Of a DNA stretch of 64,000 bases, positions 33,384 to 43,407 are shown piece after piece. Below the pieces are notes generated by a model, which saw only the letters and a list, made by a program, of their open reading frames with translations, ran no database searches and was not told the origin of the DNA. Position 1 is the stretch's first letter. Each line of letters begins with the position of its first letter. A program made the position numbers and the translations under genes. The stretch comes from an uncultured Opitutales bacterium. Its GTDB lineage: Bacteria > Verrucomicrobiota > Verrucomicrobiia > Opitutales > Seribacteraceae. The stretch is from the NCBI GenBank assembly GCA_943789375.1, contig CALSTX010000010.1, positions 186,001 to 250,000 of the forward strand. The letters run 5' to 3'.

Positions 33384-35540
33384 ATGAACGACAACACTCA
33401 ATTTTCATCTGCTAATGCTGCTGACAGACCTGCAGTTCTAGAGCACACCAGAAATATTGGTATCGCTGCACACATTGATGCCGGTAAGACAACCTGCACT
33501 GAAAGAGTTCTTTTCTATTCTGGTGTTGTTCACAAAATTGGTGAAGTACATGAAGGTAATGCCACAACCGATTGGATGGAGCAAGAACGTGAAAGGGGCA
33601 TTACAATCACTTCGGCAGCTATTTCTTGTGGTTGGACCACAGCTGAAGGTCCAAACGCTGGTATCCCGCACCGAATCAATATCATAGATACGCCAGGTCA
33701 CGTTGATTTTACTGCTGAAGTGGAGAGATCACTCAGAGTGTTGGACGGTGCTGTTGCGGTGTTTACTTCTGTTGAAGGTGTACAACCTCAGTCCGAAACA
33801 GTTTGGCGACAAATGGACAAGTACAATGTTCCGCGCCTTGGTTTTATCAACAAGATGGATCGAATGGGGTCTGATTTTCTTGCAGCGATTGCAACAATGC
33901 GTGATAAACTTGGCGCAAATGCCCACCCGCTTTACTTAGCCATCGGTGCTGAAGATCAATTCAAAGGCTTGGTTGATCTAATTAAAATGGTTGCATACAT
34001 CTATGATGAGACAGATGTTTCTGGCGTTCGTTTTACCACCGAAGAAATTCCTTCTGACTTATTGGATCAAGCAAAAGAGTATCGCGAGTCATTAATTGAA
34101 GCAATTTCAGACTTTGACGATGATATTGCTAATAAATACCTGGAAGGTGAAGAACTTACTGAAGACGAAATTAAACTTGGTATCAGAAGAGCAACACTTT
34201 CACTAAAATTTGTTGGTGTAATTCCTGGTAGTGCATTCAAAAATAAAGGTGTGCAAATGTTGATGGACGCCGTAGTTGATTATCTACCTTGTCCGTTAGA
34301 TCTTCCACCTATGAAAGGTGAGGACTCTGACGGCACTGAAGTAGAGGTTGCACCCGATGATTCAGCTAAGGTCGCCGGTCTTGCATTTAAATTGATGACT
34401 GACCCGTATGTTGGTAAACTTGTTTTTTATCGAGTTTACCAAGGAACCCTCCGTAAGGGTACCCCTCTCTACAATCCTCGTACGCGTAAAAGTGAGCGCG
34501 TTTCACGTTTAATGGTCATGAAGGCCGATACTCGTGAAGATATTGAGGTAGCTCACTCAGGTGATATTTGTGCACTTATCGGTGTTAAAGATGTCGCAAC
34601 CGGAGACACCTTAGCAGTCAAAGATTTAGACATACGCTTGGAACCCCCAAGTTTCCCTGAACCAGTTATATCCATGTCTATCGAGCCTGCAACTAAGGCA
34701 GATCAAGAAAAAATGGGCATTGGATTACAAAGGCTTGCCGAAGAAGATCCCACATTTGGTTTATCTACCAACGAAGAGACAGGTCAGACAATTATCGCTG
34801 GGATGGGTGAGTTGCACCTCGAGATAATCCGTGATCGTCTGTTTAGAGAATTTAAAGTTGAAGCCAATGCAGGCAAACCTCAAATTGCGTATCGTGAAAC
34901 AATGCTATCCGGTTCAGATGGCAATGGTAAGTTTATCAGGCAATCTGGTGGTCGTGGTCAGTATGGTCATGCTGTAATAAAACTTGAACCATTAGAAAAA
35001 GGTAAGGGTGTCGAACTTGAAAACAAAATTGTGGGTGGTGCTATTCCCAAGGAGTACATCAAACCTACATTTGACGGTATTAAGGAAGCGGCACTCAGCG
35101 GTGTTGTTGCCGGTTACCCTGTTATTGATTTCAAAGTCACTTTAATTGACGGTTCTTTTCACGATGTCGACTCATCTGAAATGGCATTTAAAATGGCTGG
35201 TATTTTTGCTTTTAAAGATGCAATGCAAAAAGCTACCCCTATTCTTTTAGAGCCTATAATGAAAGTTGAAGTATCAACCCCTGATGAATATCAAGGTGAA
35301 CTTATGGGAGACCTTAATCGCCGTCGTGGTCAAATTCAGGGAATGGAAACCAAAGGTAAAGTTTGTATTCTAGATGCCTTTGTTCCTCTTGAAAACATGT
35401 TTGGATATTCTACAGACATGAGATCTCTCTCTTCCGGAAGAGCAGATTATTCCATGACACCTTCCCATTTTGAGCAAGTGCCTCAGAATTTAGTAAAAAC
35501 CATTGTTGAAACTTTATCTCGCGAACCAGCGAGAACCTAA
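33384..35540 (+). CDS. fusA: Elongation factor G
   Basis: EF-G drives tRNA-mRNA translocation with GTP. The GTPase motifs are [21 protein letters not shown] (canonical switch I, unlike the EF-Tu here), DTPGHVDF and NKMDR. Domains II to V follow, with [20 protein letters not shown] and the C-terminal [22 protein letters not shown]. Length 718 aa, somewhat longer than the 700-704 of many bacteria. rpsJ starts 5 bp after its stop. Confidence 0.97.
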   Translation: MNDNTQFSSANAADRPAVLEHTRNIGIAAHIDAGKTTCTERVLFYSGVVHKIGEVHEGNATTDWMEQERERGITITSAAISCGWTTAEGPNAGIPHRINIIDTPGHVDFTAEVERSLRVLDGAVAVFTSVEGVQPQSETVWRQMDKYNVPRLGFINKMDRMGSDFLAAIATMRDKLGANAHPLYLAIGAEDQFKGLVDLIKMVAYIYDETDVSGVRFTTEEIPSDLLDQAKEYRESLIEAISDFDDDIANKYLEGEELTEDEIKLGIRRATLSLKFVGVIPGSAFKNKGVQMLMDAVVDYLPCPLDLPPMKGEDSDGTEVEVAPDDSAKVAGLAFKLMTDPYVGKLVFYRVYQGTLRKGTPLYNPRTRKSERVSRLMVMKADTREDIEVAHSGDICALIGVKDVATGDTLAVKDLDIRLEPPSFPEPVISMSIEPATKADQEKMGIGLQRLAEEDPTFGLSTNEETGQTIIAGMGELHLEIIRDRLFREFKVEANAGKPQIAYRETMLSGSDGNGKFIRQSGGRGQYGHAVIKLEPLEKGKGVELENKIVGGAIPKEYIKPTFDGIKEAALSGVVAGYPVIDFKVTLIDGSFHDVDSSEMAFKMAGIFAFKDAMQKATPILLEPIMKVEVSTPDEYQGELMGDLNRRRGQIQGMETKGKVCILDAFVPLENMFGYSTDMRSLSSGRADYSMTPSHFEQVPQNLVKTIVETLSREPART

Positions 35541-35545
35541 TTTAC

Positions 35546-35854
35546 ATGAACGGACAACGTATACGCATAAAACTTCGTGGTTTTGACTACAGGGTGATTG
35601 ATCAATCAGCATCCGATATTGTCGATACTGCAAAACGTACTGGTGCACGAGTTGCCGGACCAATTCCAATGCCAACTCGCATCGAGAGGTACACGGTCAA
35701 TCGTTCGCCCCATGTTGACAAGAAATCAATGGACCAATTTGAGTTACGCACTCACAAGCGCCTCATAGACATTATCGAACCAACAGTCCAAACTGTTGAT
35801 GAACTAAAAAAACTTAATTTACCAGCTGGTGTAGAAATTAACATCAACGTTTAA
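35546..35854 (+). CDS. rpsJ: 30S ribosomal protein S10
   Basis: S10 is in the 30S head and is also NusE, a partner of NusG in transcription-translation coupling. [39 protein letters not shown] is the conserved body and [19 protein letters not shown] the loop. Length 102 aa. First gene of the S10-type cluster, directly behind fusA. Confidence 0.97.
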   Translation: MNGQRIRIKLRGFDYRVIDQSASDIVDTAKRTGARVAGPIPMPTRIERYTVNRSPHVDKKSMDQFELRTHKRLIDIIEPTVQTVDELKKLNLPAGVEININV

Positions 35855-35871
35855 AACCATTTAATATTAAC

Positions 35872-35915
35872 CTTTAAAGCAGGTTCAAACGGCGTAAGCC
35901 ACCTGCCGCTTAAAG
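35872..35915 (+). promoter_or_regulatory. Stable hairpin with GNRA loop just ahead of rplC
   Basis: Arms CTTTAA (35872-35877) and TTAAAG (35910-35915) pair, then GCAGGT (35879-35884) with ACCTGC (35901-35906), then GGC with GCC closing a GTAA tetraloop (35894-35897). A 6-nt bulge and a small internal loop interrupt the roughly 15-bp stem. It ends 2 nt before the rplC ATG, so it could control rplC translation or bind a ribosomal protein. Structure was derived by eye. Confidence 0.65.
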
Positions 35916-35917
35916 CA

Positions 35918-36565
35918 ATGAATCTAGAACTATTAGGAAAAAAACTTGGGATGACCCAAGTGTATGACGAGGACAATAACCTTGTACCTGTCACTATTAT
36001 CGAAGCGGGCCCATGCCCTATTCTTCAAGTTAAGTCCCCGGACATTGATGGCTATTCAGCTGTTCAAATTGGTTTCAACCCTCAGGGCAAATCTCCAAAT
36101 AAGTCAAACCGCTGTGCTAAGGGACATGCCAAAAAGGCAAGTGCTGATTCCCAGCAAGTATCACGTGAGTTTCGTTTGCCTGATGAACATGATTACAAAT
36201 TAGGCTCAATATTAACGGTAAATGACTTCAAAGACATCATTACTGTTGATGTTGTATCAATTACCAAAGGCAAAGGCTTTCAGGGTGTAGTAAAACGTTG
36301 GAATTTTGCTGGGGGTCCTGCATCTCACGGTTCAATGTTTCACCGTCGTGGTGGTTCTTATGGTTTATGTCAGTGGCCTGGTCGTGTATTTAAGAATAAA
36401 AAAATGCCTGGTCATATGGGTAATGTGAGTCGTACTACTCAAAACTTAAAAGTGGTTAAAATACTTTCCGAAAAAAATCTTGTTATGATTAAAGGTAGTA
36501 TTCCTGGTCACAAGGGTTCCGTGTTATCAATTCGGGTCGCGAAAAAATCCAAATCCTCTAACTAA
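35918..36565 (+). CDS. rplC: 50S ribosomal protein L3
   Basis: L3 reaches the peptidyl transferase centre. MNLELLGKKLGMTQVYDEDNNLVPVTIIEAGPCPILQVK is the N-terminus and GVVKRWNFAGGPASHGSMFHRRGGS the conserved loop with its Gln/Trp region. Length 215 aa. It starts immediately after the hairpin described above and is 9 bp ahead of rplD. Confidence 0.97.
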   Translation: MNLELLGKKLGMTQVYDEDNNLVPVTIIEAGPCPILQVKSPDIDGYSAVQIGFNPQGKSPNKSNRCAKGHAKKASADSQQVSREFRLPDEHDYKLGSILTVNDFKDIITVDVVSITKGKGFQGVVKRWNFAGGPASHGSMFHRRGGSYGLCQWPGRVFKNKKMPGHMGNVSRTTQNLKVVKILSEKNLVMIKGSIPGHKGSVLSIRVAKKSKSSN

Positions 36566-36574
36566 TTGTTACAG

Positions 36575-37216
36575 ATGAAATTTGAATTATTTAATTCCGA
36601 CGGTACTTCTTCAGGTGAGAAAGCTATTGATAACTTTCCAACTTTTGATGGAGATAAAGGTGTAGATGCTCTTCGGCAGTCAATTATTGCTGTTCATGCA
36701 AACAAAAGACAAGGCAATGCCTCTACCAAACTTCGTTCAGAGGTTGCCGGTTCTGGTAAGAAACTATATCGACAAAAAGGTCTTGGAGTAGGTCGTGCTG
36801 GTGATAAAAAAGCTATTCAGCGAAGAGGCGGAGGTGTTATTTTTGGTCCACGTCCTCGTTCATACAATCAAAAATTAAATAAGAAAATAAAGCGTTTAGC
36901 TTTAGGACGTGCACTTTTTGAGCAAGCTGAATCAAGCAGCATTTGCTTGATCTCAGACTGGACAATTGAGAAACCCAAAACACATCTTTTCAACTCTTTA
37001 CTTAAGAAGATTACTCCTAATTCCAAGAAGATTCTTGTAGTAGCTGACACTTTTTCGAATGATGTATCCCTCGCTGCTAGGAATTTATCCTTCGCTAGGA
37101 TTTCAACTTCTGACAATCTTGCGGCAATTGATATTGTACAAGCCGATAAGATAATCTTTAGCGAAAGTGGATTGGACTCTTTAATTTCTAAATACAACAA
37201 GGAGAAAGTAGCATGA
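36575..37216 (+). CDS. rplD: 50S ribosomal protein L4
   Basis: L4 lines the exit tunnel and represses the S10 operon in some bacteria. The tunnel loop KLRSEVAGSGKKLYRQKGLGVGRAGDKKAIQRRGGGVIFGPRPRSY is clear. The ATG at 36575 (MKFELFNSDG) is chosen over a TTG at 36566. Length 213 aa. The stop overlaps rplW by 4 bp (ATGA). Confidence 0.96.
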   Translation: MKFELFNSDGTSSGEKAIDNFPTFDGDKGVDALRQSIIAVHANKRQGNASTKLRSEVAGSGKKLYRQKGLGVGRAGDKKAIQRRGGGVIFGPRPRSYNQKLNKKIKRLALGRALFEQAESSSICLISDWTIEKPKTHLFNSLLKKITPNSKKILVVADTFSNDVSLAARNLSFARISTSDNLAAIDIVQADKIIFSESGLDSLISKYNKEKVA

Positions 37217-37503
37217 AGGAGTCAGTAACAATTATACAGGAGGCTTTATTAACAGAAAAGGCTTCCATGCTTTCAGCTAATCTTAATCAGTATGTTTTTT
37301 CTGTTTCTAAGTTTTCAACGAAACAAAACATTAAAGACGCTATAGAAAACACTTTTAACGTTACTGTGCTTAAGGTGAATACACTTAATGCTAAGCCTAA
37401 AACCAAGCGTGATCGTATGAGAAAAAATCGTCTTGGCAAAACTACTGCGACAAAGAAAGCAATTATTACGCTCAAAGCTGGCGATAGTATTGACCTTGCC
37501 TAA
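37213..37503 (+). CDS. rplW: 50S ribosomal protein L23
   Basis: L23 sits at the tunnel exit and docks trigger factor and SRP. IIQEALLTEKASMLSANLNQYVFSV and the basic C-terminal loop TLNAKPKTKRDRMRKNRLGKTTATKKAIITLKAGDSID are typical. Length 96 aa. AAGGAG lies 8 nt before the ATG, inside rplD, one of the few Shine-Dalgarno-like sites here. Confidence 0.96.
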   Translation: MKESVTIIQEALLTEKASMLSANLNQYVFSVSKFSTKQNIKDAIENTFNVTVLKVNTLNAKPKTKRDRMRKNRLGKTTATKKAIITLKAGDSIDLA

Positions 37504-37526
37504 TTCATTACCCGGGAATTAAGAAC

Positions 37527-38366
37527 ATGCCAATTGTACAACAAAAACCTGTCACACCTTCCGGAAGGTTCTACTTTAAAAATAAGGTTGAGCTTTCAGA
37601 TAAGCGTCCTGAAAAGGCACTAACAAAAGGCCATCATAGAAAAAAAGGTAGAAATACTTACGGTCGGATTACTTCAAGACGTCGTGGTGGTGGTCATAAA
37701 AGACTTTACCGTCAAATTGATTTTCGTCGCGAGAGACTTGATGAGGCTGCAACTGTTGTTTGCTTTGAATATGATCCTAATAGAACGGCTAATCTTGCTC
37801 TTCTTGAATACTCTGATGGTGTAAAGGCTTACATCCTCGCTCCTTCTTCCCTTGTCGAGGGTGATAAGATAGTAAGTTCTTCTGGCAAAGTTGATTTTAA
37901 ACCTGGCAATGCGATGCCTTTAAATCAAATTCCATACGGAACAAAAGTCCATTGCGTAGAAATGCTTCCTGGTGCTGGAGCAAAAATAGCACGTTCAGCC
38001 GGTTCTGAAGTTCGCTTAATTTCAATCGATAATGGGTATGCTTCTTTAAAACTGCCTTCCGGAGAAATTCGGATAGTCAAGGAGAACTGTCGGGCAACAA
38101 TTGGTTCTGTTGGGAATAGCAGTCACCAAAAGTCTACAATAGGAAAAGCTGGTCGTAACCGCTGGAAAGGTCGTAGACCAAGAGTTAGGGGTGTAGCTAT
38201 GAACCCCGTAGATCACCCAATGGGCGGTGGTGAAGGTCGTACATCCGGTGGCGGTCACCCCTCATCTCCTTGGGGTCAGCTATCTAAAGGATTCCCAACT
38301 CGTAAAAAATCGAAACCATCAAATTCACAAATTCTCGTTAGGCGTAATGGCAGACGGATGAAGTAA
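37527..38366 (+). CDS. rplB: 50S ribosomal protein L2
   Basis: L2 is needed for subunit joining and peptide transfer. GRITSRRRGGGHKRLYRQIDFRR and the C-terminal MNPVDHPMGGGEGRTSGGGHPSSPWG, containing the conserved His of the peptidyl transferase vicinity, are present. Length 279 aa, typical. Between rplW (23 bp gap) and rpsS (10 bp gap). Confidence 0.97.
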   Translation: MPIVQQKPVTPSGRFYFKNKVELSDKRPEKALTKGHHRKKGRNTYGRITSRRRGGGHKRLYRQIDFRRERLDEAATVVCFEYDPNRTANLALLEYSDGVKAYILAPSSLVEGDKIVSSSGKVDFKPGNAMPLNQIPYGTKVHCVEMLPGAGAKIARSAGSEVRLISIDNGYASLKLPSGEIRIVKENCRATIGSVGNSSHQKSTIGKAGRNRWKGRRPRVRGVAMNPVDHPMGGGEGRTSGGGHPSSPWGQLSKGFPTRKKSKPSNSQILVRRNGRRMK

Positions 38367-38376
38367 CTAAGGTATC

Positions 38377-38646
38377 ATGACACGTTCAATAAAAAAAGGC
38401 TTCTTTGTAGACCCTGGTTTAATGAAGAAAGTTTCAACAGCGCAGAATACGGGTGACAGAAAACCCATCAAAACTTGGTCTCGTCGTTCGACAATTACAC
38501 CTGATTTTGTTGGTCTTAACTTCACAGTGCACAATGGTAAGAGTTTTCTTCCTGTTTATGTTACGGAAAACATGGTTGGCCATAAGTTAGGTGAGTTTTC
38601 TGCCACTCGTGTTTTCAAATCCCACAATCCGCACACACAAAAATAG
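38377..38646 (+). CDS. rpsS: 30S ribosomal protein S19
   Basis: S19 binds 16S rRNA in the head and contacts the A-site finger. [66 protein letters not shown] is the standard sequence. Length 89 aa. rplV starts 7 bp later. Confidence 0.97.
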   Translation: MTRSIKKGFFVDPGLMKKVSTAQNTGDRKPIKTWSRRSTITPDFVGLNFTVHNGKSFLPVYVTENMVGHKLGEFSATRVFKSHNPHTQK

Positions 38647-38653
38647 TTTTCTT

Positions 38654-38989
38654 ATGGAAATAAAATCACATTCAAAATACATGAGAATATCTCCAAAAAA
38701 AGCACGAGAAGTTGCTCGTGTTTTGCCGGGTAGAAAAGCATCAGATGCTGTCTCTCTATTAAAATATATACCCCGAAAAGCTGCGCGTATGTTTGATAAG
38801 ACTTTAAAATCAGCAATGGCAAATGCTGAAAATAATTTAAATCTAAGTGCGGACGACTTGTTTATCAGTGAAGCGATCGTAGACGAAGGACCGGCACTTA
38901 AAAGATTTCGACCCTGTGCTCGTGGATCGGCTCATCCTTACAAAAAAAGAATGAGTCATTTACGCATAACTCTTTCAGACGAGGAATAA
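38654..38989 (+). CDS. rplV: 50S ribosomal protein L22
   Basis: L22 lines the exit tunnel. The ATG at 38654 ([26 protein letters not shown]) is the right start; an in-frame ATG at 38591 within rpsS adds unrelated residues. Conserved features are [33 protein letters not shown]. Length 111 aa. rpsC follows after 2 bp. Confidence 0.96.
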   Translation: MEIKSHSKYMRISPKKAREVARVLPGRKASDAVSLLKYIPRKAARMFDKTLKSAMANAENNLNLSADDLFISEAIVDEGPALKRFRPCARGSAHPYKKRMSHLRITLSDEE

Positions 38990-38991
38990 TT

Positions 38992-39627
38992 ATGGGACAA
39001 AAAGTAAATCCAATTGGCTTTAGGCTTGGTGTTCGTCGTAACTGGAGTGCTCGTTGGTATGCCAATAAGCATGATTATTCCAAGTTTCTTGAGGAAGATA
39101 ATATGATTCGTGGTTTTCTTGAAAAGAAACTCCGTTTTGCATCTGTTCCGCGAATAGTTATTGAACGTGCTTCGACTCGTACACGAGTCACTATTTGGAC
39201 GGCTCGCCCAGGTATTGTTATCGGTCGTAAAGGCCAAGAGTTAGATTCATTGCGCGACTCACTCAACCGTACGGTTGGAAAAGATATCAGGCTTGAGATC
39301 CAAGAAATTAAGAAACCCGATTTAGTTGCTTCTTTGGTCGCTGAGAATGTAGCTTTACAGCTAGAAAGAAGAATTGCTTTTCGTCGTGCTATGAAAAAGG
39401 CAGTTCAAACCACAATGTCTATGGGTGCTGAAGGCATTAGAATTCAGTGTGCTGGCAGACTTGCTGGTGCAGACATCGCAAGGACCGAACAACTGCGAGA
39501 AGGCAGAGTTCCTCTTCATACGTTACGCGAAAACATTGATTACGGTTTAGTTGAAGCTAATACGGTTTACGGAATTATCGGAATCAAATGTTGGATATGC
39601 CTCAAAGACGAAGACAAATTATTTTAA
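38992..39627 (+). CDS. rpsC: 30S ribosomal protein S3
   Basis: S3 guards the mRNA entry channel. [24 protein letters not shown] starts it, the KH motif region [14 protein letters not shown] follows, and [38 protein letters not shown] is the C-terminal domain. Length 211 aa, at the short end for the family. rplP starts 18 bp after the stop. Confidence 0.97.
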   Translation: MGQKVNPIGFRLGVRRNWSARWYANKHDYSKFLEEDNMIRGFLEKKLRFASVPRIVIERASTRTRVTIWTARPGIVIGRKGQELDSLRDSLNRTVGKDIRLEIQEIKKPDLVASLVAENVALQLERRIAFRRAMKKAVQTTMSMGAEGIRIQCAGRLAGADIARTEQLREGRVPLHTLRENIDYGLVEANTVYGIIGIKCWICLKDEDKLF

Positions 39628-39645
39628 TTTTCACTTTTTTTAGTT

Positions 39646-40068
39646 ATGCCAAAGTTACTACCATCACGCACTAAATTCCGCAAAGTACACAAAGGTCGTG
39701 TGCGCGGAGTCGCCTCAAAGGGTAACACTGTATCATTCGGTGAATTTGGAATACAGTCTCTCAGCAGAGGTAGAATGACTTCCAACCAAATCGAAGCCGC
39801 TCGTGTTGCTATCAATCGACACCTTAAACGAAAAGGTAAGGTCTGGATTCGTGTTTTTCCTCACAAACCGGTTACAAAAAAACCAGCTGAAACAAGGCAG
39901 GGTAAAGGTAAAGGTCCGGTTGATCATTGGGTAGCTGTTATTAAGCCTGGCCATGTCTTATTTGAGATTGCTGGTTGTTCTTTGACCCTGGCTCGTGAAG
40001 CTCTTGGTTTAGCGGATGCCAAACTCCCTTTTCGCTGTCGTTTAGTAACTAGACATCAAAGCTACTAA
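39646..40068 (+). CDS. rplP: 50S ribosomal protein L16
   Basis: L16 helps A-site tRNA binding. [69 protein letters not shown] is diagnostic. The length of 140 aa is a few longer than usual. rpmC starts 4 bp later. Confidence 0.97.
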   Translation: MPKLLPSRTKFRKVHKGRVRGVASKGNTVSFGEFGIQSLSRGRMTSNQIEAARVAINRHLKRKGKVWIRVFPHKPVTKKPAETRQGKGKGPVDHWVAVIKPGHVLFEIAGCSLTLAREALGLADAKLPFRCRLVTRHQSY

Positions 40069-40072
40069 TATT

Positions 40073-40270
40073 ATGAAAATTTCAGAGATAAAAGATATGT
40101 CAGAACCCGAGCTAAACAAAAAGTTTAGGGATTTGGGTGACGAACTCCTTCAACTTCGTGTTCGGAAGCAAACTGGACAAGTTGAAAAACCCCACCTCCT
40201 CAAGTCTATCCGCCGTGATCGTGCTCGGGTTATGACTGTTTTGCGTGGTCAAAAACAATCTACAAACTAA
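40073..40270 (+). CDS. rpmC: 50S ribosomal protein L29
   Basis: L29 lies near the tunnel exit beside L23. The 65-aa two-helix protein has EIKDMSEPELNKKFRDLGDELLQLRVRKQTGQVEKPHLLKSIRRDRARVMTVLR, the conserved form. It precedes rpsQ by 4 bp. Confidence 0.94.
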   Translation: MKISEIKDMSEPELNKKFRDLGDELLQLRVRKQTGQVEKPHLLKSIRRDRARVMTVLRGQKQSTN

Positions 40271-40274
40271 GATC

Positions 40275-40547
40275 ATGACAGAAGAAAATTCCAGAAATAA
40301 CCGTAAGGAACTTGTTGGTTTTGTTCGTTCCAAGACTGGTGACAAATCCGTAAAGGTTGTTTACGAATATAAAATTCCCCACCCTCTTTATAAAAAAGAG
40401 ATTCGAAGAAAAACGACTGTTCATGTTCATGATAGCAACAATGACTCAAATGTGGGGGATAAAGTTAGAATCATGGCAACGCGACCTGTCAGTAAATTAA
40501 AAAGATGGCGAGTTGTAGAAGTTCTCGAAAAAGCTCCAACTTTATAA
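40275..40547 (+). CDS. rpsQ: 30S ribosomal protein S17
   Basis: S17 is an OB-fold primary 16S binder. The ATG at 40275 ([53 protein letters not shown]) is chosen; an ORF start at 40245 is inside rpmC and rejected. Length 90 aa, with a short Asn-rich N-terminus. Confidence 0.96.
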   Translation: MTEENSRNNRKELVGFVRSKTGDKSVKVVYEYKIPHPLYKKEIRRKTTVHVHDSNNDSNVGDKVRIMATRPVSKLKRWRVVEVLEKAPTL

Positions 40548-40554
40548 CATTACC

Positions 40555-40917
40555 ATGATCCAATTACTTAGCAGACTAGAAGTAGCCGATAATACTGGTG
40601 CAAAAAAAGTTCGTATGATTCGTAGACTTGGTCAAAACAAGAAAACAGCTTCTATCGGTGACATTATTGTTTGTCACGTTAAGGAGTGTACGACAGAAGC
40701 ATCCGTAAAAAAAGGAACAGTAGTTCGTGCCGTTGTTGTACGAACTCGTTCTCCCATGCGTCGCAGAGATGGCAGCTATGTTCGATTCGATGAAAATGCA
40801 GTTGTCATTGTTAACAACGATGGAACACCAAAGGGAACTAGAATATTTGGTCCAGTTGCCCGCGAATTGCGTCAAAAGTACATGAAGATCATATCCCTAG
40901 CCCCGGAAGTTTTATAA
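40555..40917 (+). CDS. rplN: 50S ribosomal protein L14
   Basis: L14 forms intersubunit bridges. [26 protein letters not shown] and [41 protein letters not shown] are conserved. Length 120 aa. rplX starts 1 bp after the stop. Confidence 0.97.
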   Translation: MIQLLSRLEVADNTGAKKVRMIRRLGQNKKTASIGDIIVCHVKECTTEASVKKGTVVRAVVVRTRSPMRRRDGSYVRFDENAVVIVNNDGTPKGTRIFGPVARELRQKYMKIISLAPEVL

Positions 40918-40918
40918 T

Positions 40919-41143
40919 ATGTCTAAGTCATTAAAAAAAGGCGTTGAAGTCGAAGTGATTGCTGGTGACCACAAAGGTAAAAAAGGTAAAATATTACAAG
41001 TATTTCGCTCCAAAAACCGAATTATTGTGGAAGGTGTTAATTTGATAAAAAAACATGAGAAAAAATCTCAAGACAATCCTCAGGGTTCTATTGTTGAACG
41101 TGAGTCTTCTATTCACTATTCGAATGTAAAGGCGACGAAGTAG
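40919..41143 (+). CDS. rplX: 50S ribosomal protein L24
   Basis: L24 starts 50S assembly. The KOW motif [39 protein letters not shown] is clear. The length of 74 aa is shorter than the 100-105 aa common elsewhere, lacking part of the C-terminal extension. 28 bp separate it from rplE. Confidence 0.93.
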   Translation: MSKSLKKGVEVEVIAGDHKGKKGKILQVFRSKNRIIVEGVNLIKKHEKKSQDNPQGSIVERESSIHYSNVKATK

Positions 41144-41171
41144 CTTAATCCTGTTTACCAATTTATTTAGA

Positions 41172-41747
41172 ATGAATGTACCCGAATTAAAAAAATCCTA
41201 TCTTGATGATGCAGTACCTGCACTCATGAAAAAGCTTGGATATAAAAACTTACATCAAGTTCCTAAAATCGAAAAAGTTGTCCTCAACAGCTCATTTGGA
41301 GCCGAGATGGATAAAAATGGCGTCATTGAATTGCGTAATGATATTGCTTCAATTGCTGGTCAATCTCCAGTAGTTGTAAAAGCAAAGGTGAGTGTTTCAA
41401 ATTTTAAACTTCGTGAAGGTATGCCTGTCGGTGTCAAAGTAACTTTACGAGGTAATGGGATGTGGGATTTTCTCCTTCGACTTATTGCCATTGCATTACC
41501 TAATATTCGTGACTTCAGGGGTGTTCCCAGTAAACTCGATGGTAATGGAAATTACACTTTAGGTATCATTGACCATAGTATTTTCCCTGAGATAAATGTT
41601 GAAAGGCAGCGGGTGAATACTGGTATGGACATTTGTATCGTTACCACTGCCAAATCTGATGAAGAAGGAACAGAATTACTGAAGTTACTTGGTATGCCTT
41701 TTCGTAAGCATTCATCAGATTCTAACCCCGAGCAAGCTGCTGCTTAA
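41172..41747 (+). CDS. rplE: 50S ribosomal protein L5
   Basis: L5 binds 5S rRNA. VPKIEKVVLNSSFGAEM, SVSNFKLREGMPVGVKVTLRGNGMWDFLLRLI and FPEINVERQRVNTGMDICIVTTAKSDEEGTELLKLLGMPF are the family core. Length 191 aa with a short polar tail. rpsN follows after 18 bp. Confidence 0.97.
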   Translation: MNVPELKKSYLDDAVPALMKKLGYKNLHQVPKIEKVVLNSSFGAEMDKNGVIELRNDIASIAGQSPVVVKAKVSVSNFKLREGMPVGVKVTLRGNGMWDFLLRLIAIALPNIRDFRGVPSKLDGNGNYTLGIIDHSIFPEINVERQRVNTGMDICIVTTAKSDEEGTELLKLLGMPFRKHSSDSNPEQAAA

Positions 41748-41765
41748 TCACGACCCCTTTTAAAA

Positions 41766-42071
41766 ATGGCCAAGAAATCCGTAATTTACAGAAATAAAAA
41801 AAGAGAACGAATGGTTGCTCGCTATGCAGCTAAACGTGCAGAATTAAAAAATATCTTAGAGGATTCGAACACGACCGAAGAAGACTTTTACATTGCACAG
41901 GGAAAACTTTCTAAGTTACCTCGCAATTCTTCTGCGGTAAGATTAGTTAAACGCTGTACTCTAACAGGCCGTCCCCGAGCAGTTATTAGAAAGTTCGGAC
42001 TATCGAGAATTTCCTTTCGCGAGCTTGCTTTACAAGGAAAAGTTCCTGGTATCATCAAGGCTTCTTGGTAG
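41766..42071 (+). CDS. rpsN: 30S ribosomal protein S14 (long, zinc-free form)
   Basis: S14 is in the 30S head. This is the long 101-aa form without the zinc-binding CxxC pairs of the short type. [51 protein letters not shown] is diagnostic. It lies between rplE and rpsH. Confidence 0.97.
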   Translation: MAKKSVIYRNKKRERMVARYAAKRAELKNILEDSNTTEEDFYIAQGKLSKLPRNSSAVRLVKRCTLTGRPRAVIRKFGLSRISFRELALQGKVPGIIKASW

Positions 42072-42089
42072 CCCCAACCCCAATTTATT

Positions 42090-42488
42090 ATGTCAGTACA
42101 TGATTCTATAGGTGACTTTATAACCGTCATTCGTAATGCAGGTAGTGCAGGAAAATCCGCCTGCTCATACCCCTACTCTAACTTACGAGTAGGTATTGCA
42201 AAAATTCTTAAAGATCGTGGTTTTGTTGAAGACCTATCAGAAGGCGTTAACGATAAGGGTATAAAAAAAATCGATATACAGCTTAAGTATGTAAATGGTC
42301 AGCACGCAATTCGCGGCATCAGCAGACTTAGCACGCCTGGTCGACGCTCTTATTGTGGGTATCGAGAAATTCCCAAAACTCTGGGAGGATTAGGTATATC
42401 AATTTTAAGTACCCCAAAAGGTATCATGGATGATAAATCAGCAAGAAACAGTAAACTTGGCGGGGAACTTCTTTGCAGTGTTTGGTAA
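42090..42488 (+). CDS. rpsH: 30S ribosomal protein S8
   Basis: S8 binds the central domain of 16S rRNA and regulates the spc operon in E. coli. MSVHDSIGDFITVIRNAG and the C-terminal STPKGIMDDKSARNSKLGGELLCSVW are typical. Length 132 aa. rplF starts 18 bp after the stop. Confidence 0.97.
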   Translation: MSVHDSIGDFITVIRNAGSAGKSACSYPYSNLRVGIAKILKDRGFVEDLSEGVNDKGIKKIDIQLKYVNGQHAIRGISRLSTPGRRSYCGYREIPKTLGGLGISILSTPKGIMDDKSARNSKLGGELLCSVW

Positions 42489-42506
42489 ACCATTAATTTT
42501 TAAAAC

Positions 42507-43043
42507 ATGAGTAGAATAGGTAAAGTCCCCGTCGTTGTACCCTCCGGTGTAGAGGTCTCAATCAGTAATAATGTTATTACTGTGAAAGGTCCTAAGGGTT
42601 CATTGGATAAAGAATTTTCATCTCTTGCGGTTGTGGAGGTTGTCGATAGTCAAGTGATCATCAAACCTGCAAACGCATCTCGTTCTGCAAATGCCGTTTA
42701 TGGAACCACTCGTTCTATAATTGCTAATATGGTTCAAGGGGTAACCACTCCTTTTTCTAAAAATCTACTTATTGAAGGGGTTGGTTTCAGGGCCACAGTT
42801 AAAGGTAGTATTATAGATCTTGAATTAGGTTATTCTCACCCTGTTGAACATCCAATACCTGATGGTGTAAATGTTGTGGTTTCAGACAATGTCAAGATTT
42901 TGGTAGAAGGACCTGACAAACAAAAAGTAGGTCAATTAGCAGCCGAAATAAAAAAATATTACCCAGTCGAACCATACAAAGGAAAGGGTGTCAGAATCCT
43001 TGGTCAGTATGTTCGTCGAAAAGAAGGTAAAAAATCAGCATAA
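42507..43043 (+). CDS. rplF: 50S ribosomal protein L6
   Basis: L6 lies near the sarcin-ricin loop. MSRIGKVPVVVPSGVEVSISNNVITVKGPKGSL and the C-terminal YKGKGVRILGQYVRRKEGKKSA frame the two repeated domains. Length 178 aa. rplR follows after 5 bp. Confidence 0.97.
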   Translation: MSRIGKVPVVVPSGVEVSISNNVITVKGPKGSLDKEFSSLAVVEVVDSQVIIKPANASRSANAVYGTTRSIIANMVQGVTTPFSKNLLIEGVGFRATVKGSIIDLELGYSHPVEHPIPDGVNVVVSDNVKILVEGPDKQKVGQLAAEIKKYYPVEPYKGKGVRILGQYVRRKEGKKSA

Positions 43044-43048
43044 ATACT

Positions 43049-43405
43049 ATGAATCTTTTTAAGAAAAAACAACTTTCCCAAAAACGCAAATGGCGTATTC
43101 GCAAAAAAGTTAATGGTTCCGATTCTCGTCCACGCATTACTGTTTGCTTCACCAACAAAAATATTCATGCACAATGTGTAGACGATATTTCCGGTCACAC
43201 ACAGTATTCTGTTTCTACAAACGACAAGGATTACTCTAATCTTCTTCCTAATGTAGAAGGTGCTACCAAACTGGGATCTGATTTTGCTTCTAAGTTAAAA
43301 AAAGGAGGTGTATCAACTATTGTATTCGATCGTTCTGGTAGGAAATATCATGGTTGTGTCAAAGCTTTTGCAGATTCTTTACGACAAGAAGGGATTAAAT
43401 TCTAA
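43049..43405 (+). CDS. rplR: 50S ribosomal protein L18
   Basis: L18 brings 5S rRNA to the 50S subunit. [29 protein letters not shown] and the C-terminal [30 protein letters not shown] match the family. Length 118 aa. rpsE begins 2 bp after its stop. Confidence 0.96.
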   Translation: MNLFKKKQLSQKRKWRIRKKVNGSDSRPRITVCFTNKNIHAQCVDDISGHTQYSVSTNDKDYSNLLPNVEGATKLGSDFASKLKKGGVSTIVFDRSGRKYHGCVKAFADSLRQEGIKF

Positions 43406-43407
43406 TT

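Noticed and set aside
38591-38653. A 21-codon upstream extension of rplV
   Set aside because: It lies inside rpsS; the ATG at 38654 matches L22 exactly.
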